From Variovorax sp. S12S4 (GTDB taxonomy: Bacteria > Pseudomonadota > Gammaproteobacteria > Burkholderiales > Burkholderiaceae_C), in the NCBI RefSeq assembly GCF_023195515.1, contig NZ_JALPKR020000002.1, positions 5,681,001-5,745,000 on the forward strand: a stretch of DNA of 64,000 bases, written 5' to 3'. Position 1 is the first letter of the stretch, and each line of letters starts with the position of its first letter. A model generated the notes under the pieces. That model was not told where the DNA came from. It made no database searches and saw only the letters and a program-made list of their open reading frames with translations. Below are positions 1 through 9,043 of the stretch, piece by piece. The translations under genes and the position numbers were made by a program.

Positions 1-440
1 GTGCGCTGCCCCGGATCGAGAAACATGTTGCGAATCAGCGAGAGCGTAGAGGGTGCCAGCGTCGCGCCCGCCACGCCAAGCAGCGCCCGCGTGGCGATGA
101 GCATGTTGGCGCTGGTGGAGAACGCAGCCAGCACCGATGCGATGCCGAACGCCGCCGCGCCGATCAAAAGCAGCCGACGCCGGCCGATGCGGTCGCCCAG
201 TGTGCCCATGGTCACCAGCAGCCCGGCGACGAAGAAGCCGTAGATATCGACGATCCACAGCAATTGCGATGCGGTGGGCTTCAGGTCTTCGCTGATCGAC
301 GGAATCGCCAGGTTCAGCACCGTGAGATCCATCGAATACAGCATGCACGGCAGCGCAATGACGGCCAGGCCCGTCCACTCGCGCGCCGTTGCGCGGGCCG
401 GCGGCGGTCTGCCCACAGCCTTGTCGCACCGGCCAGTCAT
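1..440 (-). CDS. MFS transporter, DHA2-type, N-terminal part (runs off window)
   Basis: Only the first 146 codons lie in the window. The translation starts MTGRCDKAVG and contains membrane-spanning stretches plus the MFS loop between helices 2 and 3 (GTLGDRIGRRRLLLIG), followed by a helix with RALLGVAGATLAPSTLSL, typical of the 14-TM drug:H+ antiporter-2 group. The ATG overlaps the stop of the SRPBCC gene by 4 bp (ATGA), so it is the third gene of the arsR-SRPBCC-MFS operon and is probably translated by coupling. Family knowledge suggests efflux of a small organic compound; the substrate cannot be inferred. Confidence 0.85.
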   Translation of the reverse strand, partial: MTGRCDKAVGRPPPARATAREWTGLAVIALPCMLYSMDLTVLNLAIPSISEDLKPTASQLLWIVDIYGFFVAGLLVTMGTLGDRIGRRRLLLIGAAAFGIASVLAAFSTSANMLIATRALLGVAGATLAPSTLSLIRNMFLDPGQR

Positions 441-901
441 TCGACCGCTTTCACCAGCCATTGCTCGAGCTTGACCATGGCACCGGTCCAGCCGTGCTCG
501 TGTCCGTCGCGCGCCACCTCGTCGAAGAACTGTTCATGCATCAGCACCAGCTCGCAGCCGTTGCCGTCGGGCTCGATCCGTACCGTGACGCGCGACTCGC
601 GCTCCGGCGTGCTGCGCCAGGCCCAGCTGAAAACCAGCTTCCGGTTGGGCACCAGCTCCTGGTAGACACCGCTCACGTCGTGCGTTTCTCCATCGGCGGC
701 GAGCATGGTCACGCGGAAGCGGCCGCCTACGCGCAGGTCGACTTCGGCCAGCGGAACGGAAACGATTTCTTCCGGGCCGAACCAGGCTTTCAGCGCTTGC
801 GGGTCGGTCCATGCGCGCCAGACTTTTTCGGCGGCGACGGGGTAGTGCCTGCGGAGGGTGAGCGAGGGTCGCTCCGTGGCGGGGGCGGCAGGTTTTGCCA
901 T
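437..901 (-). CDS. SRPBCC (AHSA1/START-like) domain protein
   Basis: This is a 154-residue protein starting MAKPAAPATE. The fold signature is visible as RHYPVAAEKVWRAWTDPQALKAWFGPE near the N-terminus, followed by the strands typical of activator of Hsp90 ATPase homologues. I chose the internal ATG because the longer frame only adds sequence shadowing the upstream arsR gene. Such proteins are regularly encoded directly behind an ArsR regulator, as here, and are thought to bind small hydrophobic ligands. Its start lies inside the arsR reading frame and its stop overlaps the MFS start. Confidence 0.85.
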   Translation of the reverse strand: MAKPAAPATERPSLTLRRHYPVAAEKVWRAWTDPQALKAWFGPEEIVSVPLAEVDLRVGGRFRVTMLAADGETHDVSGVYQELVPNRKLVFSWAWRSTPERESRVTVRIEPDGNGCELVLMHEQFFDEVARDGHEHGWTGAMVKLEQWLVKAVE

Positions 902-1236
902 TCGGTCTCCTCTTGGTGGTAGAGATAGCGGGCCAGTGCATCGAGGCGCCCGGTCCAGAATTTCTCGTAACGGGATAGCCACACGGCAGCCTCCTGCATG
1001 GGCCGCGGCGAGAGTTCGCATTGCACGACCCGGCCCTCTTTCGTGCGCGAAATCAGGCCGGCGTCTTCGAGCACCCGCAGGTGCTTCATGAAGCCGGTCA
1101 GCGACATGCCGTGCGGTTCGGCAAGCTCGGTCACGCTGAGGCTGCGCTCGCCCAGGGTTTCGAGCACGGCGCGGCGCGTCGGGTCTGAAAGGGCGGCAAA
1201 GACGGCGTCCAGCGAAACGGGATCTGAGTGAACCAT
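790..1236 (-). CDS. ArsR-family transcriptional regulator
   Basis: This 148-residue protein has a winged helix-turn-helix at about residues 8-85 (FAALSDPTRRAVLETLGE, then SVTELAEPHGMSLTGFMKHL as the recognition part). It has none of the usual CxC metal-binding cysteines, so it belongs to the non-metal branch commonly paired with SRPBCC proteins. It probably represses its own operon (SRPBCC, MFS). Odd point: the frame stays open 112 bp into the SRPBCC gene, giving a Pro/Ser/Arg-rich tail after residue about 112. Related regulators end close to the next start codon, so the tail may not be conserved. Confidence 0.85.
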   Translation of the reverse strand: MVHSDPVSLDAVFAALSDPTRRAVLETLGERSLSVTELAEPHGMSLTGFMKHLRVLEDAGLISRTKEGRVVQCELSPRPMQEAAVWLSRYEKFWTGRLDALARYLYHQEETEWQNLPPPPRSDPRSPSAGTTPSPPKKSGAHGPTRKR

Positions 1237-1376
1237 ATGGTTTAGTATCTCGTCGCGCTTCAGGCCCGTCAAGCCATCGCTTGAATCAGCCCTTTGCCGC
1301 AGATGTCTTTGGGAACGCTTTATGCGTGCTGCACCGCGGCACAACCACCACCTGCATCACCGCAAAGGAGCGCCCC

Positions 1377-1799
1377 ATGCTGGACCGAACCGCTACCCAG
1401 TTCTCCCACGTCAAGCCCGGCGATACGGAGTTTGTCTCGGGCGGCCTGCGCGATTTCTTTCTTTACCGCGACCTCGGCATCGCGGAGGCCACCAACGGCA
1501 AAGTCATCGCGCACCTCGTCAAAGCCAACATGGCACCGGAAGCGGGCACCGGCTGGCACCGCCACGAGGCGGACTTCCAGATCGTGATCATGGTCAAAGG
1601 CTGGGCCCGCTTCATGTACGAAGACAAGGAAACCCTGGTCGAAGCCGGCGACGTCGTGCACCAGCGGCCCGGCATCCGGCACTTCCTGTTCGACTACTCG
1701 CCGGACATGGAATACCTGGAGATCGTCTCGCCGGCGGACTTCAAGAGCGTGGATGTCGAGCCGGTTTGCGAGATTCCGCCGCCTACGCCTTGGCCCTGA
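1377..1799 (+). CDS. Cupin-domain protein
   Basis: This 140-residue single-domain cupin starts MLDRTATQFS. The ATG is preceded by AAGGAG at 1364-1369, which decides the start over longer in-frame openings. The first cupin motif is visible as GWHRHEADFQ and the second around AGDVVHQRPGIRHFLF, supplying histidines for a metal site in a small beta-barrel. It is transcribed divergently from the arsR operon with 140 bp between starts. The substrate is unknown; cupins of this size can be enzymes or binding proteins. Confidence 0.8.
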   Translation: MLDRTATQFSHVKPGDTEFVSGGLRDFFLYRDLGIAEATNGKVIAHLVKANMAPEAGTGWHRHEADFQIVIMVKGWARFMYEDKETLVEAGDVVHQRPGIRHFLFDYSPDMEYLEIVSPADFKSVDVEPVCEIPPPTPWP

Positions 1800-1829
1800 C
1801 AGGCAGCCGCGGCTTTTGGTAGCGGCCGT

Positions 1830-2999
1830 TCAGGGAGCGACCAGCATCCCGCTGACCAGCAGCGCGGCAAACAGTCCGGCTACCGAGCGCCACGACGCCG
1901 GACGCACCTCCACCCAGCGGTACAGCACCAGCGCGGCCGCCACCGAAAGACAGAAGGTGACGGCCATGCCGAGCGCATCGATCCACGCGGCATGCGGCCC
2001 CAGTTGCGCAACCATTGCGTTGGTGGCCAGCAGCACCGGAAAGTGAATCAGGAACAGCGAGTACGAGATGCGGCCCAGGCGCTGCAGCGGCATGGCCGCA
2101 TTCGGCCGGCCTGCGAGCGCGAGCCAGTCTTGCCGCTGCGCGACCGCAATCAACAGCGCGCTTACCAAAGCGATGGCGATGCGGCTGCGCCAATCGATGG
2201 CCAGCGCGCCCGCGCCGGTCAGCGCCAGCAGCGCGATGGCGCTCTGCCAGGTGCTTGCTCGCGTGGCGCGTCCGATCCAGAACACCAGCATGCCGAGGCC
2301 GTAGGCACCGAAGAAATAGAACGCAGTGTCGTCGAGATCGGCATTGCGGTTGAAAACCACCAGCGAGGCGATGGCAACCGCAAGCACGAGCGCCACGGGA
2401 ATCCAGTGTTCACGCGAGGCTGCCGCCAACGAGGTCGCCCTGCCCCGCCGCAACATGGCCGGCATTCCCATGAGCGTCAGCGCCAGCACGAAGAGCTGAA
2501 AGTCGATGGCCACATACCAGACGCCGGTGGAGAGCGCGTCGTAGTCCAGCAGGTCCTGCATCAGCAACCCGTGGGCGAGCAGCTGGCCGATGCTGGGCGA
2601 AGCCGGCACATCGTCGCCGCTCATCCAGGGGCGCACGAGGGCGGCCACCAGCACACACACTGTGAGTGCGGCCAGGTAGGGCATCACCAACCGGCCATAG
2701 CGCTGGAGGATGCGCGCCATGGGCCGGTCGACACGCAGCACGCCGTCCGGCGCCAGGCTGGCGGCTGCCAGAAAACCCGCGATCACCAGGAACACCTGCA
2801 CGGCAAGCCGGCCATCGTCCGCCAACCAACCAAGGAAGGCGGGGGCCAGGGGAAAGGCTCCGGCTGGCATCGCGCCGTAGCGCGTCAGGTGGTGCCCGAC
2901 GATCACCGCGCAAGCGATGCCCTTGGCAATGTCGAGCAGCGGCATCCGCCCGCGCTGCGGGAGCTCCGCGGCAGGTGCCGGTTTGTCCGCGCCGTTCAA
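1830..2999 (-). CDS. Acyltransferase 3 family membrane protein (OafA-like)
   Basis: This 389-residue polytopic membrane protein has about ten hydrophobic segments and the N-terminal LLDIAKGIACAVIVGHHLTRYG, where the histidine fits the conserved Acyl_transf_3 motif. Family members O-acylate sugars or other surface molecules using a cytoplasmic acyl donor. The start is a TTG that overlaps the stop of the upstream nitronate monooxygenase gene (TTGA), suggesting coupling; the first ATG would be at residue 19. The acceptor is not deducible. Confidence 0.8.
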   Translation of the reverse strand: MNGADKPAPAAELPQRGRMPLLDIAKGIACAVIVGHHLTRYGAMPAGAFPLAPAFLGWLADDGRLAVQVFLVIAGFLAAASLAPDGVLRVDRPMARILQRYGRLVMPYLAALTVCVLVAALVRPWMSGDDVPASPSIGQLLAHGLLMQDLLDYDALSTGVWYVAIDFQLFVLALTLMGMPAMLRRGRATSLAAASREHWIPVALVLAVAIASLVVFNRNADLDDTAFYFFGAYGLGMLVFWIGRATRASTWQSAIALLALTGAGALAIDWRSRIAIALVSALLIAVAQRQDWLALAGRPNAAMPLQRLGRISYSLFLIHFPVLLATNAMVAQLGPHAAWIDALGMAVTFCLSVAAALVLYRWVEVRPASWRSVAGLFAALLVSGMLVAP

Positions 3000-3958
3000 A
3001 GCGCGAGCCGCTGCCTTGCTTCCTGGTATTCGCGCTTGAGCTTTTCGATGAATGCGGCGGCGCTGGCCACTTCGGTGACGGCGCCGATGCCCTGGCCCGA
3101 GCCCCAGATGTCTTTCCAGGCCTTGGCCTTGCTGCCTTCTCCGGCGGCGAAGTTCATGGTCTTCACGTCGCCTTCGGGCAGGTTGGCCGGGTCCATGCCG
3201 GCCTTGACGATGCTGGGCGCCAGGTAGTTGCCGTGCACGCCGGTAAAGAGGTTCGAATACACGATGTCGTCCGAGGTGCCGTCGACAATGGCCTGCTTGT
3301 ATTCATCGCTGGCACGCGCTTCTTCGGTGGCGATGAAGGCGGTGCCGATGTACGCGAAGTCGGCGCCCATGGCTTGCGCCGCGAGCACCGCACCGCCGGT
3401 CGCAATGGAGCCCGACAGCGCGATGGGGCCGTCGAACCACTGGCGGATTTCCTGTACCAGCGCAAACGGGCTCTTCACGCCCGCATGACCGCCGGCACCG
3501 GCCGCCACGGCAATGATGCCGTCGGCGCCCTTCTCGATCGCCTTCTGCGCGAACTTGTTGTTGATGATGTCGTGCAGCGTGACGCCGCCGTAGCTGTGCA
3601 CCGCATCGTTCACATCGGTGCGCGCGCCCAGCGAGGTAATGACGATCGGCACCTTGTACTTCACGACCATTTCCATGTCGTGCTCGAGCCGGTCATTGCT
3701 CTTGTGCACGATCTGGTTGATGGCGAACGGCGCGGCGGGCTTGTCCGGGTTGGCCTTGTTGTAGGCCGCGAGCTCTTCGGTGATTTCGATCAGCCACTCT
3801 TCGAGCTGTGCCGCGGGGCGGGCATTCAGCGCCGGCATCGAGCCGACCACGCCGGCCTTGCACTGCGCGATCACGAGCTTGGGGTTGCTGATGATGAACA
3901 GCGGCGAGCCGATGATCGGCAGCGGCAGGTTGGCGAGCACGGGGGGCAGCTTGGACAT
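2996..3958 (-). CDS. Nitronate monooxygenase (2-nitropropane dioxygenase family)
   Basis: This 320-residue TIM-barrel flavoprotein starts MSKLPPVLANLPLPIIGSPL behind GGAGACGAC. The family hallmarks are the N-terminal PIIGSPLFIIS with substrate/FMN contacts, GAGGHAG carrying the presumed catalytic histidine, and the phosphate-binding GSIATGGAVLAAQAMGADFAYIGTAF. The role by family is FMN-dependent oxidation of alkyl nitronates; related proteins in fatty-acid regions may act as enoyl reductases instead. It lies downstream of the acyl-CoA dehydrogenase, separated by 79 bp containing TATATAA. Confidence 0.85.
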   Translation of the reverse strand: MSKLPPVLANLPLPIIGSPLFIISNPKLVIAQCKAGVVGSMPALNARPAAQLEEWLIEITEELAAYNKANPDKPAAPFAINQIVHKSNDRLEHDMEMVVKYKVPIVITSLGARTDVNDAVHSYGGVTLHDIINNKFAQKAIEKGADGIIAVAAGAGGHAGVKSPFALVQEIRQWFDGPIALSGSIATGGAVLAAQAMGADFAYIGTAFIATEEARASDEYKQAIVDGTSDDIVYSNLFTGVHGNYLAPSIVKAGMDPANLPEGDVKTMNFAAGEGSKAKAWKDIWGSGQGIGAVTEVASAAAFIEKLKREYQEARQRLAL

Positions 3959-4037
3959 GTCGTCTCCGGGATGAGTTTCGGTTTTATATAAGAGGAAGGC
4001 CGTGCCGCCCGTCAGGTGGGCGACACATGGCCTTGGG

Positions 4038-5828
4038 TCAGAAGGCGTCGAGTGCCAGTGCGGTAACGCTTTCCGCGCCGTCGACGATGCTGTCGCGGAT
4101 GCCCGGTACCTTGTTGAGGATGTGCTCGGCGTAGAAGCGCGCCGTGGCCACCTTGGCTTGCATGAAGCCGACGTCGACGCTGTGCGAGGCAAGGTCCTCG
4201 GCAATGATCAGCGAGCGTGCCAGCTGCCAGCCGGCCACCAGGTTGCCCGCCAGCATCAGGTAAGGCACGCTGCCCGCGAACACCGCATTGGGCGATGCCT
4301 TGGTCTGGCCCGCGACGAAGTCGACCACCTCGACAAAAGCTTCGCGCGCGGCCTTCAGGCGCTTGAGGACGGCAGCCGCGGCGGGGCTGCTGCTCTTGGC
4401 CAATTCGGCCTCGGTCTTCTCGATCTGCACGGCAATGGCCTTGGCCGTCTGGCCGCCGTCGCGCGCAGTCTTGCGGCCGACGAGGTCGTTGGCCTGGATG
4501 GCGGTGGTGCCTTCGTAGATCGTGAGGATCTTGGCATCGCGGTAGTACTGCGCCGCCCCCGTCTCCTCGATGAAGCCCATGCCGCCATGCACCTGCACGC
4601 CGAGCGAGGTCACTTCCAGGCTCATCTCGGTGCTGTAGCCCTTGACCAGCGGCACCATGAATTCATAGAAGGCCTGGTTCTGCTTGCGGGCTTCCGCATC
4701 GGGGTGGTGGTGCGCCGCGTCGTAGGCGGCGGCGGCCACGCTCGCCATGGCGCGGCAGCCTTCGGTGTAGGCACGCATCGTCATCAGCATGCGCTTGACG
4801 TCGGGGTGGTGAATGATGGGCGCGCTGGCGTTCATCGAGCCGTCGACGGGGCGGCTCTGCACGCGGTCCTTTGCATAGGCCACCGCGTGCTGGTAGGCGC
4901 GCTCGGCAATGGCAATGCCCTGCATGCCCACGGCGTAGCGGGCCGAGTTCATCATGATGAACATGTACTCGAGGCCGCGGTTCTCCTGGCCGACGATGTA
5001 GCCCACGGCACCGCCGTTGTCGCCGTACTGCAGCACGGCGGTGGGCGAGGCCTTGATGCCCATCTTGTGCTCGATGCTCACGCAGTGCACGTCGTTGCGC
5101 TCGCCCAGCGAACCATCCTTGCCGACGATGAACTTGGGCACCACGAACAGGCTGATGCCCTTCACGCCCTCGGGCGCCCCGGTGACGCGTGCAAGCACGA
5201 GGTGGACGATGTTCTCGGCCATGTCGTGCTCGCCATAGGTAATGAAGATCTTGGTGCCGAAGATCTTGTAGGTGCCGTCAGGCTGCGGTTCGGCGCGGCT
5301 GCGCACCAGCGCAAGGTCGCTGCCGGCCTGCGGCTCGGTGAGGTTCATGGTGCCGGTCCATTGGCCGCTCACCAGCTTTTCCAGGTACACCGCCTTGAGC
5401 TCGTCGGAGCCGGCCGTGAGCAGCGCCTCGATGGCGCCGTCGCTCAGCAGCGGGCACAGCGCAAAGCTCATGTTGGCCGAGTTGAGCATTTCGCCGCAGG
5501 CTGCGCCAATGGTCTTGGGCAGGCCCTGGCCGCCGAAGTCCGCCGGATGCTGCAGGCCCTGCCAGCCGCCCGACACGTACTGCGCAAAGGCTTCCTTGAA
5601 GCCCGGCGTGGTGGCTACCTCTCCGCCCTTGAACGACGAAGGATTGCGGTCGCCCTCCACATTCAGCGGCGCGACCACGTCCTGGTTGAAGCGCGCGCAT
5701 TCCTCGAGCACCGCTTGCGCGGTTTCGAGGCCCGCGTCTTCAAAGCCGGGCAGCTTGGCGATCTCGCCGATGTTGGCCAGGTGCTCGATGTCGAACAGCA
5801 TGTCCTTGAGGGGGGCGGTGTAGCTCAT
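4038..5828 (-). CDS. Acyl-CoA dehydrogenase, long form with C-terminal domain
   Basis: The 596-residue length fits the subgroup with an extra C-terminal helical domain (about 470-590). The N-terminal domain spans roughly 40-160. The middle FAD/substrate part includes WTGTMNLTEPQAGSDLALVR, and the C-domain includes ILTIYEGTTAIQANDLVGRK, where the glutamate of YEGT is the expected catalytic base. It catalyses alpha,beta-dehydrogenation of an acyl-CoA, passing electrons to ETF, whose genes lie just upstream. A hairpin terminator separates it from etfA, so at least part of its transcription is independent. Chain-length preference is unknown. Confidence 0.9.
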   Translation of the reverse strand: MSYTAPLKDMLFDIEHLANIGEIAKLPGFEDAGLETAQAVLEECARFNQDVVAPLNVEGDRNPSSFKGGEVATTPGFKEAFAQYVSGGWQGLQHPADFGGQGLPKTIGAACGEMLNSANMSFALCPLLSDGAIEALLTAGSDELKAVYLEKLVSGQWTGTMNLTEPQAGSDLALVRSRAEPQPDGTYKIFGTKIFITYGEHDMAENIVHLVLARVTGAPEGVKGISLFVVPKFIVGKDGSLGERNDVHCVSIEHKMGIKASPTAVLQYGDNGGAVGYIVGQENRGLEYMFIMMNSARYAVGMQGIAIAERAYQHAVAYAKDRVQSRPVDGSMNASAPIIHHPDVKRMLMTMRAYTEGCRAMASVAAAAYDAAHHHPDAEARKQNQAFYEFMVPLVKGYSTEMSLEVTSLGVQVHGGMGFIEETGAAQYYRDAKILTIYEGTTAIQANDLVGRKTARDGGQTAKAIAVQIEKTEAELAKSSSPAAAAVLKRLKAAREAFVEVVDFVAGQTKASPNAVFAGSVPYLMLAGNLVAGWQLARSLIIAEDLASHSVDVGFMQAKVATARFYAEHILNKVPGIRDSIVDGAESVTALALDAF

Positions 5829-5854
5829 CTCTTGTCTCCAGATACAGCGGATAC

Positions 5855-5879
5855 GAAAAGGGCATCGCGAACGATGCCC
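5855..5879 (-). terminator. Intrinsic terminator behind etfA
   Basis: A perfect 8-bp stem GGGCATCG / CGATGCCC (5860-5879) closes a 4-nt loop that reads UUCG in the minus-strand RNA. It is followed by TTTTC on that strand (AAAAG at 5856-5860 in the given strand). It sits 24 bp after the etfA stop and would end or attenuate etfBA transcription before the acyl-CoA dehydrogenase gene. Confidence 0.75.
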
Positions 5880-5902
5880 TCCGGCTCAGTGCGGCAATCG
5901 CG

Positions 5903-6835
5903 TCAGAGCGCCTTGACCAGTTCCGGCACGGCCGTGAACAGGTCGGCCACAAGGCCGTAGTCGGCCACCGAGAAGATCGGTGCTTCTTCGTCCTTGTTGA
6001 TCGCGACGATCACCTTGGAGTCCTTCATACCGGCCAAGTGCTGGATGGCGCCCGAAATGCCGGCCGCGATGTACAGCTGCGGCGCGACGATCTTGCCGGT
6101 CTGGCCCACTTGCCAGTCGTTGGGGGCGTAGCCTGCGTCCACTGCGGCGCGGCTGGCGCCGAGGCCGGCGTTGAGCTTGTCCGCCAGGGGCGTCATCACT
6201 TCGGTGAACTTCTCGGCGCTGCCGAGGGCCCGGCCGCCCGAGACGATGATCTTGGCGGCGGTGAGTTCGGGGCGGTCGCTCTTGGTGACTTCGCGGCCCA
6301 CAAAGCTCGACTTGCCGCTGTCGGCCACGCCTTCAGCGGTTTCGACGGCTGCGCTGCCACCCGTGGCGGCTGCGGCGTCGAAGCCGGTAGTACGAACCGT
6401 GATCACCTTGGTGGCGTCGCTGCTCTGCACGGTGGCAATGGCGTTGCCGGCGTAGATCGGGCGCTCGAAGGTGTCGGGGCTCACGACCAAAGTGATGTCG
6501 GAGATCTGCGCCACGTCGAGCTTGGCAGCCACGCGCGGGGCGACGTTCTTGCCGTTGGCGGTCGAGGGGAACAGGATGTGGCTGTAGTTGCCGGCAATGG
6601 CCAGCACCTGGGCAGCGACGTTCTCGGCCAGGTTCTCGGCCAGCGAGGGGCTGTCGGCCACGATGACCTTGGCCACGCCGGCGATCTGCGCGGCGGCCTT
6701 GCCGGCTTCGGCGGCATTGGCTCCGGCGACGAGCACGTGCACGTCGCCGCCGCAGGCAAGCGCCGCGGTCACGGTGTTGAGGGTCGCGGGCTTGACGGTC
6801 GCGTGGTCGTGTTCGGCAATAACAAGTGCGGTCAT
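5903..6835 (-). CDS. etfA: Electron transfer flavoprotein alpha subunit
   Basis: This 310-residue protein starts [20 protein letters not shown]. The C-terminal FAD domain is clear: [13 protein letters not shown], then [37 protein letters not shown] and the final [21 protein letters not shown]. It forms the heterodimer with EtfB that carries electrons from acyl-CoA dehydrogenases to ETF:ubiquinone oxidoreductase. It starts 2 bp after the etfB stop. Confidence 0.97.
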   Translation of the reverse strand: MTALVIAEHDHATVKPATLNTVTAALACGGDVHVLVAGANAAEAGKAAAQIAGVAKVIVADSPSLAENLAENVAAQVLAIAGNYSHILFPSTANGKNVAPRVAAKLDVAQISDITLVVSPDTFERPIYAGNAIATVQSSDATKVITVRTTGFDAAAATGGSAAVETAEGVADSGKSSFVGREVTKSDRPELTAAKIIVSGGRALGSAEKFTEVMTPLADKLNAGLGASRAAVDAGYAPNDWQVGQTGKIVAPQLYIAAGISGAIQHLAGMKDSKVIVAINKDEEAPIFSVADYGLVADLFTAVPELVKAL

Positions 6836-6837
6836 GT

Positions 6838-7587
6838 TCAGATCACCTTCGCTTCGTTCTTCAGTTTGTCCACCAGCGTTGCAACATCAGGCACCTTGAT
6901 GCCGGCGCCGCGCTTGGGCGGCTCGCTGACCTTGAGGGTCTTCAGGCGGGGCTTCACGTCCACGCCCAGGTCTTCGGGCTTGAAGGTGTCGAGTTGCTTC
7001 TTCTTGGCCTTCATGATGTTGGGCAAGGTGACGTAGCGCGGCTCGTTCAGGCGCAGGTCGGTCGTGATGACGGCCGGCAGGCTGAGCTGGATGGTTTCCA
7101 GGCCTCCGTCGACTTCGCGCGTCACGGTGGCCTTGCCGTCTGCCACTTCGACCTTGGAGGCGAAGGTGGCTTGCGGCAGGTCGGTCAGGGCGGCGAGCAT
7201 CTGGCCCGTCTGGTTGGCGTCGTCGTCGATGGCCTGCTTGCCCAGAATGATGAGTTGGGGCTGTTCCTTTTCGACCAGCGCCTTGAGCAGCTTGGCAACG
7301 GCCAGGGGCTGGAGCTCTTCGGTGGTCTCGACCAGGATGCCGCGGTCGGCGCCGATGGCCATGGCGGTGCGCAGGGTTTCCTGGCACTTGGCATCGCCGC
7401 AAGAAACGGCGATGACTTCGGTCACAACGCCCTTCTCTTTCAGGCGAACGGCTTCTTCAACGGCAATTTCGTCGAAGGGGTTCATGCTCATCTTGACGTT
7501 GGCAATGTCCACCCCGGTGCCGTCGCTCTTCACGCGCACCTTGACGTTGTAATCGACGACCCGTTTGACAGGCACTAGAACCTTCAT
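6838..7587 (-). CDS. etfB: Electron transfer flavoprotein beta subunit
   Basis: This 249-residue protein starts [20 protein letters not shown]; the slightly longer opening (MQSNGVKS) is not supported by family length. It includes the conserved [19 protein letters not shown] and the AMP-binding/signature stretch [20 protein letters not shown], plus the recognition-loop region [21 protein letters not shown]. It is first in the etfBA operon and pairs with EtfA as the cytoplasmic electron carrier for beta-oxidation dehydrogenases. Confidence 0.97.
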   Translation of the reverse strand: MKVLVPVKRVVDYNVKVRVKSDGTGVDIANVKMSMNPFDEIAVEEAVRLKEKGVVTEVIAVSCGDAKCQETLRTAMAIGADRGILVETTEELQPLAVAKLLKALVEKEQPQLIILGKQAIDDDANQTGQMLAALTDLPQATFASKVEVADGKATVTREVDGGLETIQLSLPAVITTDLRLNEPRYVTLPNIMKAKKKQLDTFKPEDLGVDVKPRLKTLKVSEPPKRGAGIKVPDVATLVDKLKNEAKVI

Positions 7588-7723
7588 TGACTTGACTCCA
7601 TTGGATTGCAAAAAGGGGGCTTCGAGGGCAACCGGTCATTCTAGAGTCCGACCTTTGCCGCCTCTGCTTTCATGGCGATTGGCACTGCGGGGTAACAAAA
7701 AGAACGATCGTGCTTTTTCGTGA

Positions 7724-9019
7724 TTATACGGCAGCGTCGGGGGTGCCTGAAACGCCCGGCGGCAGCGACTCGACGCGCACCACGCGCTGGGGGTACGGAA
7801 TGTCGATGCCCGCGCCACGCAGGCCTTCCAGAATGGCAATGTTGATGGCCGAGCGAACGTTGTCCTTGCCCTTGTCCGGGTCCGCCACCCAGAAGTTCAG
7901 GATGAACTCGAGCCCGTCGGGCGCAAAGCTGGAGAGATAGGTCACCGGCTCGGGATCGGTCATGACGCGCTCTTGCGATTTGGCGGCCCCGCAAAGAATC
8001 GACTGGACCTGCGCCACGTCGCTGTCGTAGCCCACCACCACGCTGGTCGTGATGTTGAACTTGCGGTCCGCCATCGAGAGGTTCTCGACCCGGCTGGTAA
8101 TGAGCGACTCGTTCGGCACGATGGCCTCGCGCCCGTTGCCGGCACGGATGAGCGTGTAGCGCGTCTTGATGTCGGTGATGCGGCCTTCGAAGGTGTCGAC
8201 CTTGACGTTGTCGCCGATCCGGATGGAACGCTCCAGCAGGATGACGAAGCCGCTCACGTAGTTGGCCGCGAGCTTCTGCAGGCCGAAACCCAGGCCCACG
8301 CCCAGCGCGCCGCCCAGCACCGAAAGTGCCGTGAGGTCGACCCCCACCGCCGACAGCGCGAACAGGAGCCCGACCAGCAGCAGGATGGCGCGAATCGCGT
8401 TCGACGCCACCTTGCGCATCGAAAGGTCGGTCACGGCCTCCAGCAGGATGCGCTTCTCGATGGTGGCGGCAATCCAGAGCGCAATCACCAGCACCAGTCC
8501 GGCGGACAGCGCGCCCTGGATGATGGTTTGCAGGCTGACCCGCGTCTTGCCGAACGCCAGCGTGATGTTGTCGAGCTCGGCCAGCACGGGCGGCAGCAGC
8601 CCGACGATCCAGAGAATGGCTGCAATCCAGGCCAGCCAGGAAATCGTGCGCTCCAGCAGCCGCACCAGGTTGGAGGCGGGGAAAACCGCCCTCATCACCC
8701 GCGCGAACAGGCGAATGACCAGCAGCGACAGGAACACCGATACCGCGATGCGCAGCACCAGCACCGGCTGGAAGCCGGTCACCCCACGGCGGGCGAGCTC
8801 GGTGAAAACCAGCGCCAGCAGCGGGAACAGCACGCCGTCGAAGGTGCGCTCGCCGAACCAGATCGAATCCTTGGGCTGGTCGCGCCCGAACCAGCGGCTT
8901 GCCATCCAGGCCAGGGCCACGCAAGCCACCAGTGCTGCCAGTTCAATGCCCAGGCCGCGCGCGTCGACCTGCGCCAATCGTTGTGTGAAATCGTTGAAAT
9001 TCATCTCTTCGGAAAACAT
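7724..9019 (-). CDS. Mechanosensitive ion channel, MscS family
   Basis: This 431-residue protein has several N-terminal transmembrane segments followed by the MscS pore helix and beta domain: LSVLGGALGVGLGFGLQKLA, then NYVSGFVILLERSIRIGDNV and VDTFEGRITDIKTRYTLIRAG. The Gly/Ala-rich pore helix and the ERSIRIGD motif are diagnostic. It would sit in the inner membrane and release solutes on hypo-osmotic shock. It has longer N-terminal membrane segments than the E. coli MscS prototype (286 residues). It shares the minus-strand run with the deacetylase gene (24 bp apart). Confidence 0.92.
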   Translation of the reverse strand: MFSEEMNFNDFTQRLAQVDARGLGIELAALVACVALAWMASRWFGRDQPKDSIWFGERTFDGVLFPLLALVFTELARRGVTGFQPVLVLRIAVSVFLSLLVIRLFARVMRAVFPASNLVRLLERTISWLAWIAAILWIVGLLPPVLAELDNITLAFGKTRVSLQTIIQGALSAGLVLVIALWIAATIEKRILLEAVTDLSMRKVASNAIRAILLLVGLLFALSAVGVDLTALSVLGGALGVGLGFGLQKLAANYVSGFVILLERSIRIGDNVKVDTFEGRITDIKTRYTLIRAGNGREAIVPNESLITSRVENLSMADRKFNITTSVVVGYDSDVAQVQSILCGAAKSQERVMTDPEPVTYLSSFAPDGLEFILNFWVADPDKGKDNVRSAINIAILEGLRGAGIDIPYPQRVVRVESLPPGVSGTPDAAV

Positions 9020-9043
9020 GGCGCCGTGTTCGCGCCCGCGGCG

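Noticed and set aside
3995..4025. Terminator between the acyl-CoA dehydrogenase and nitronate monooxygenase genes
   Set aside because: The CGCCC/GGGCG stem is short with a long loop and poor T-tract; too weak to call.
4002..5960. 652-codon plus-strand open frame across the acyl-CoA dehydrogenase gene
   Set aside because: It is a shadow of a well-recognised enzyme on the other strand; its translation is His/Gly/Ala-rich with no domain.
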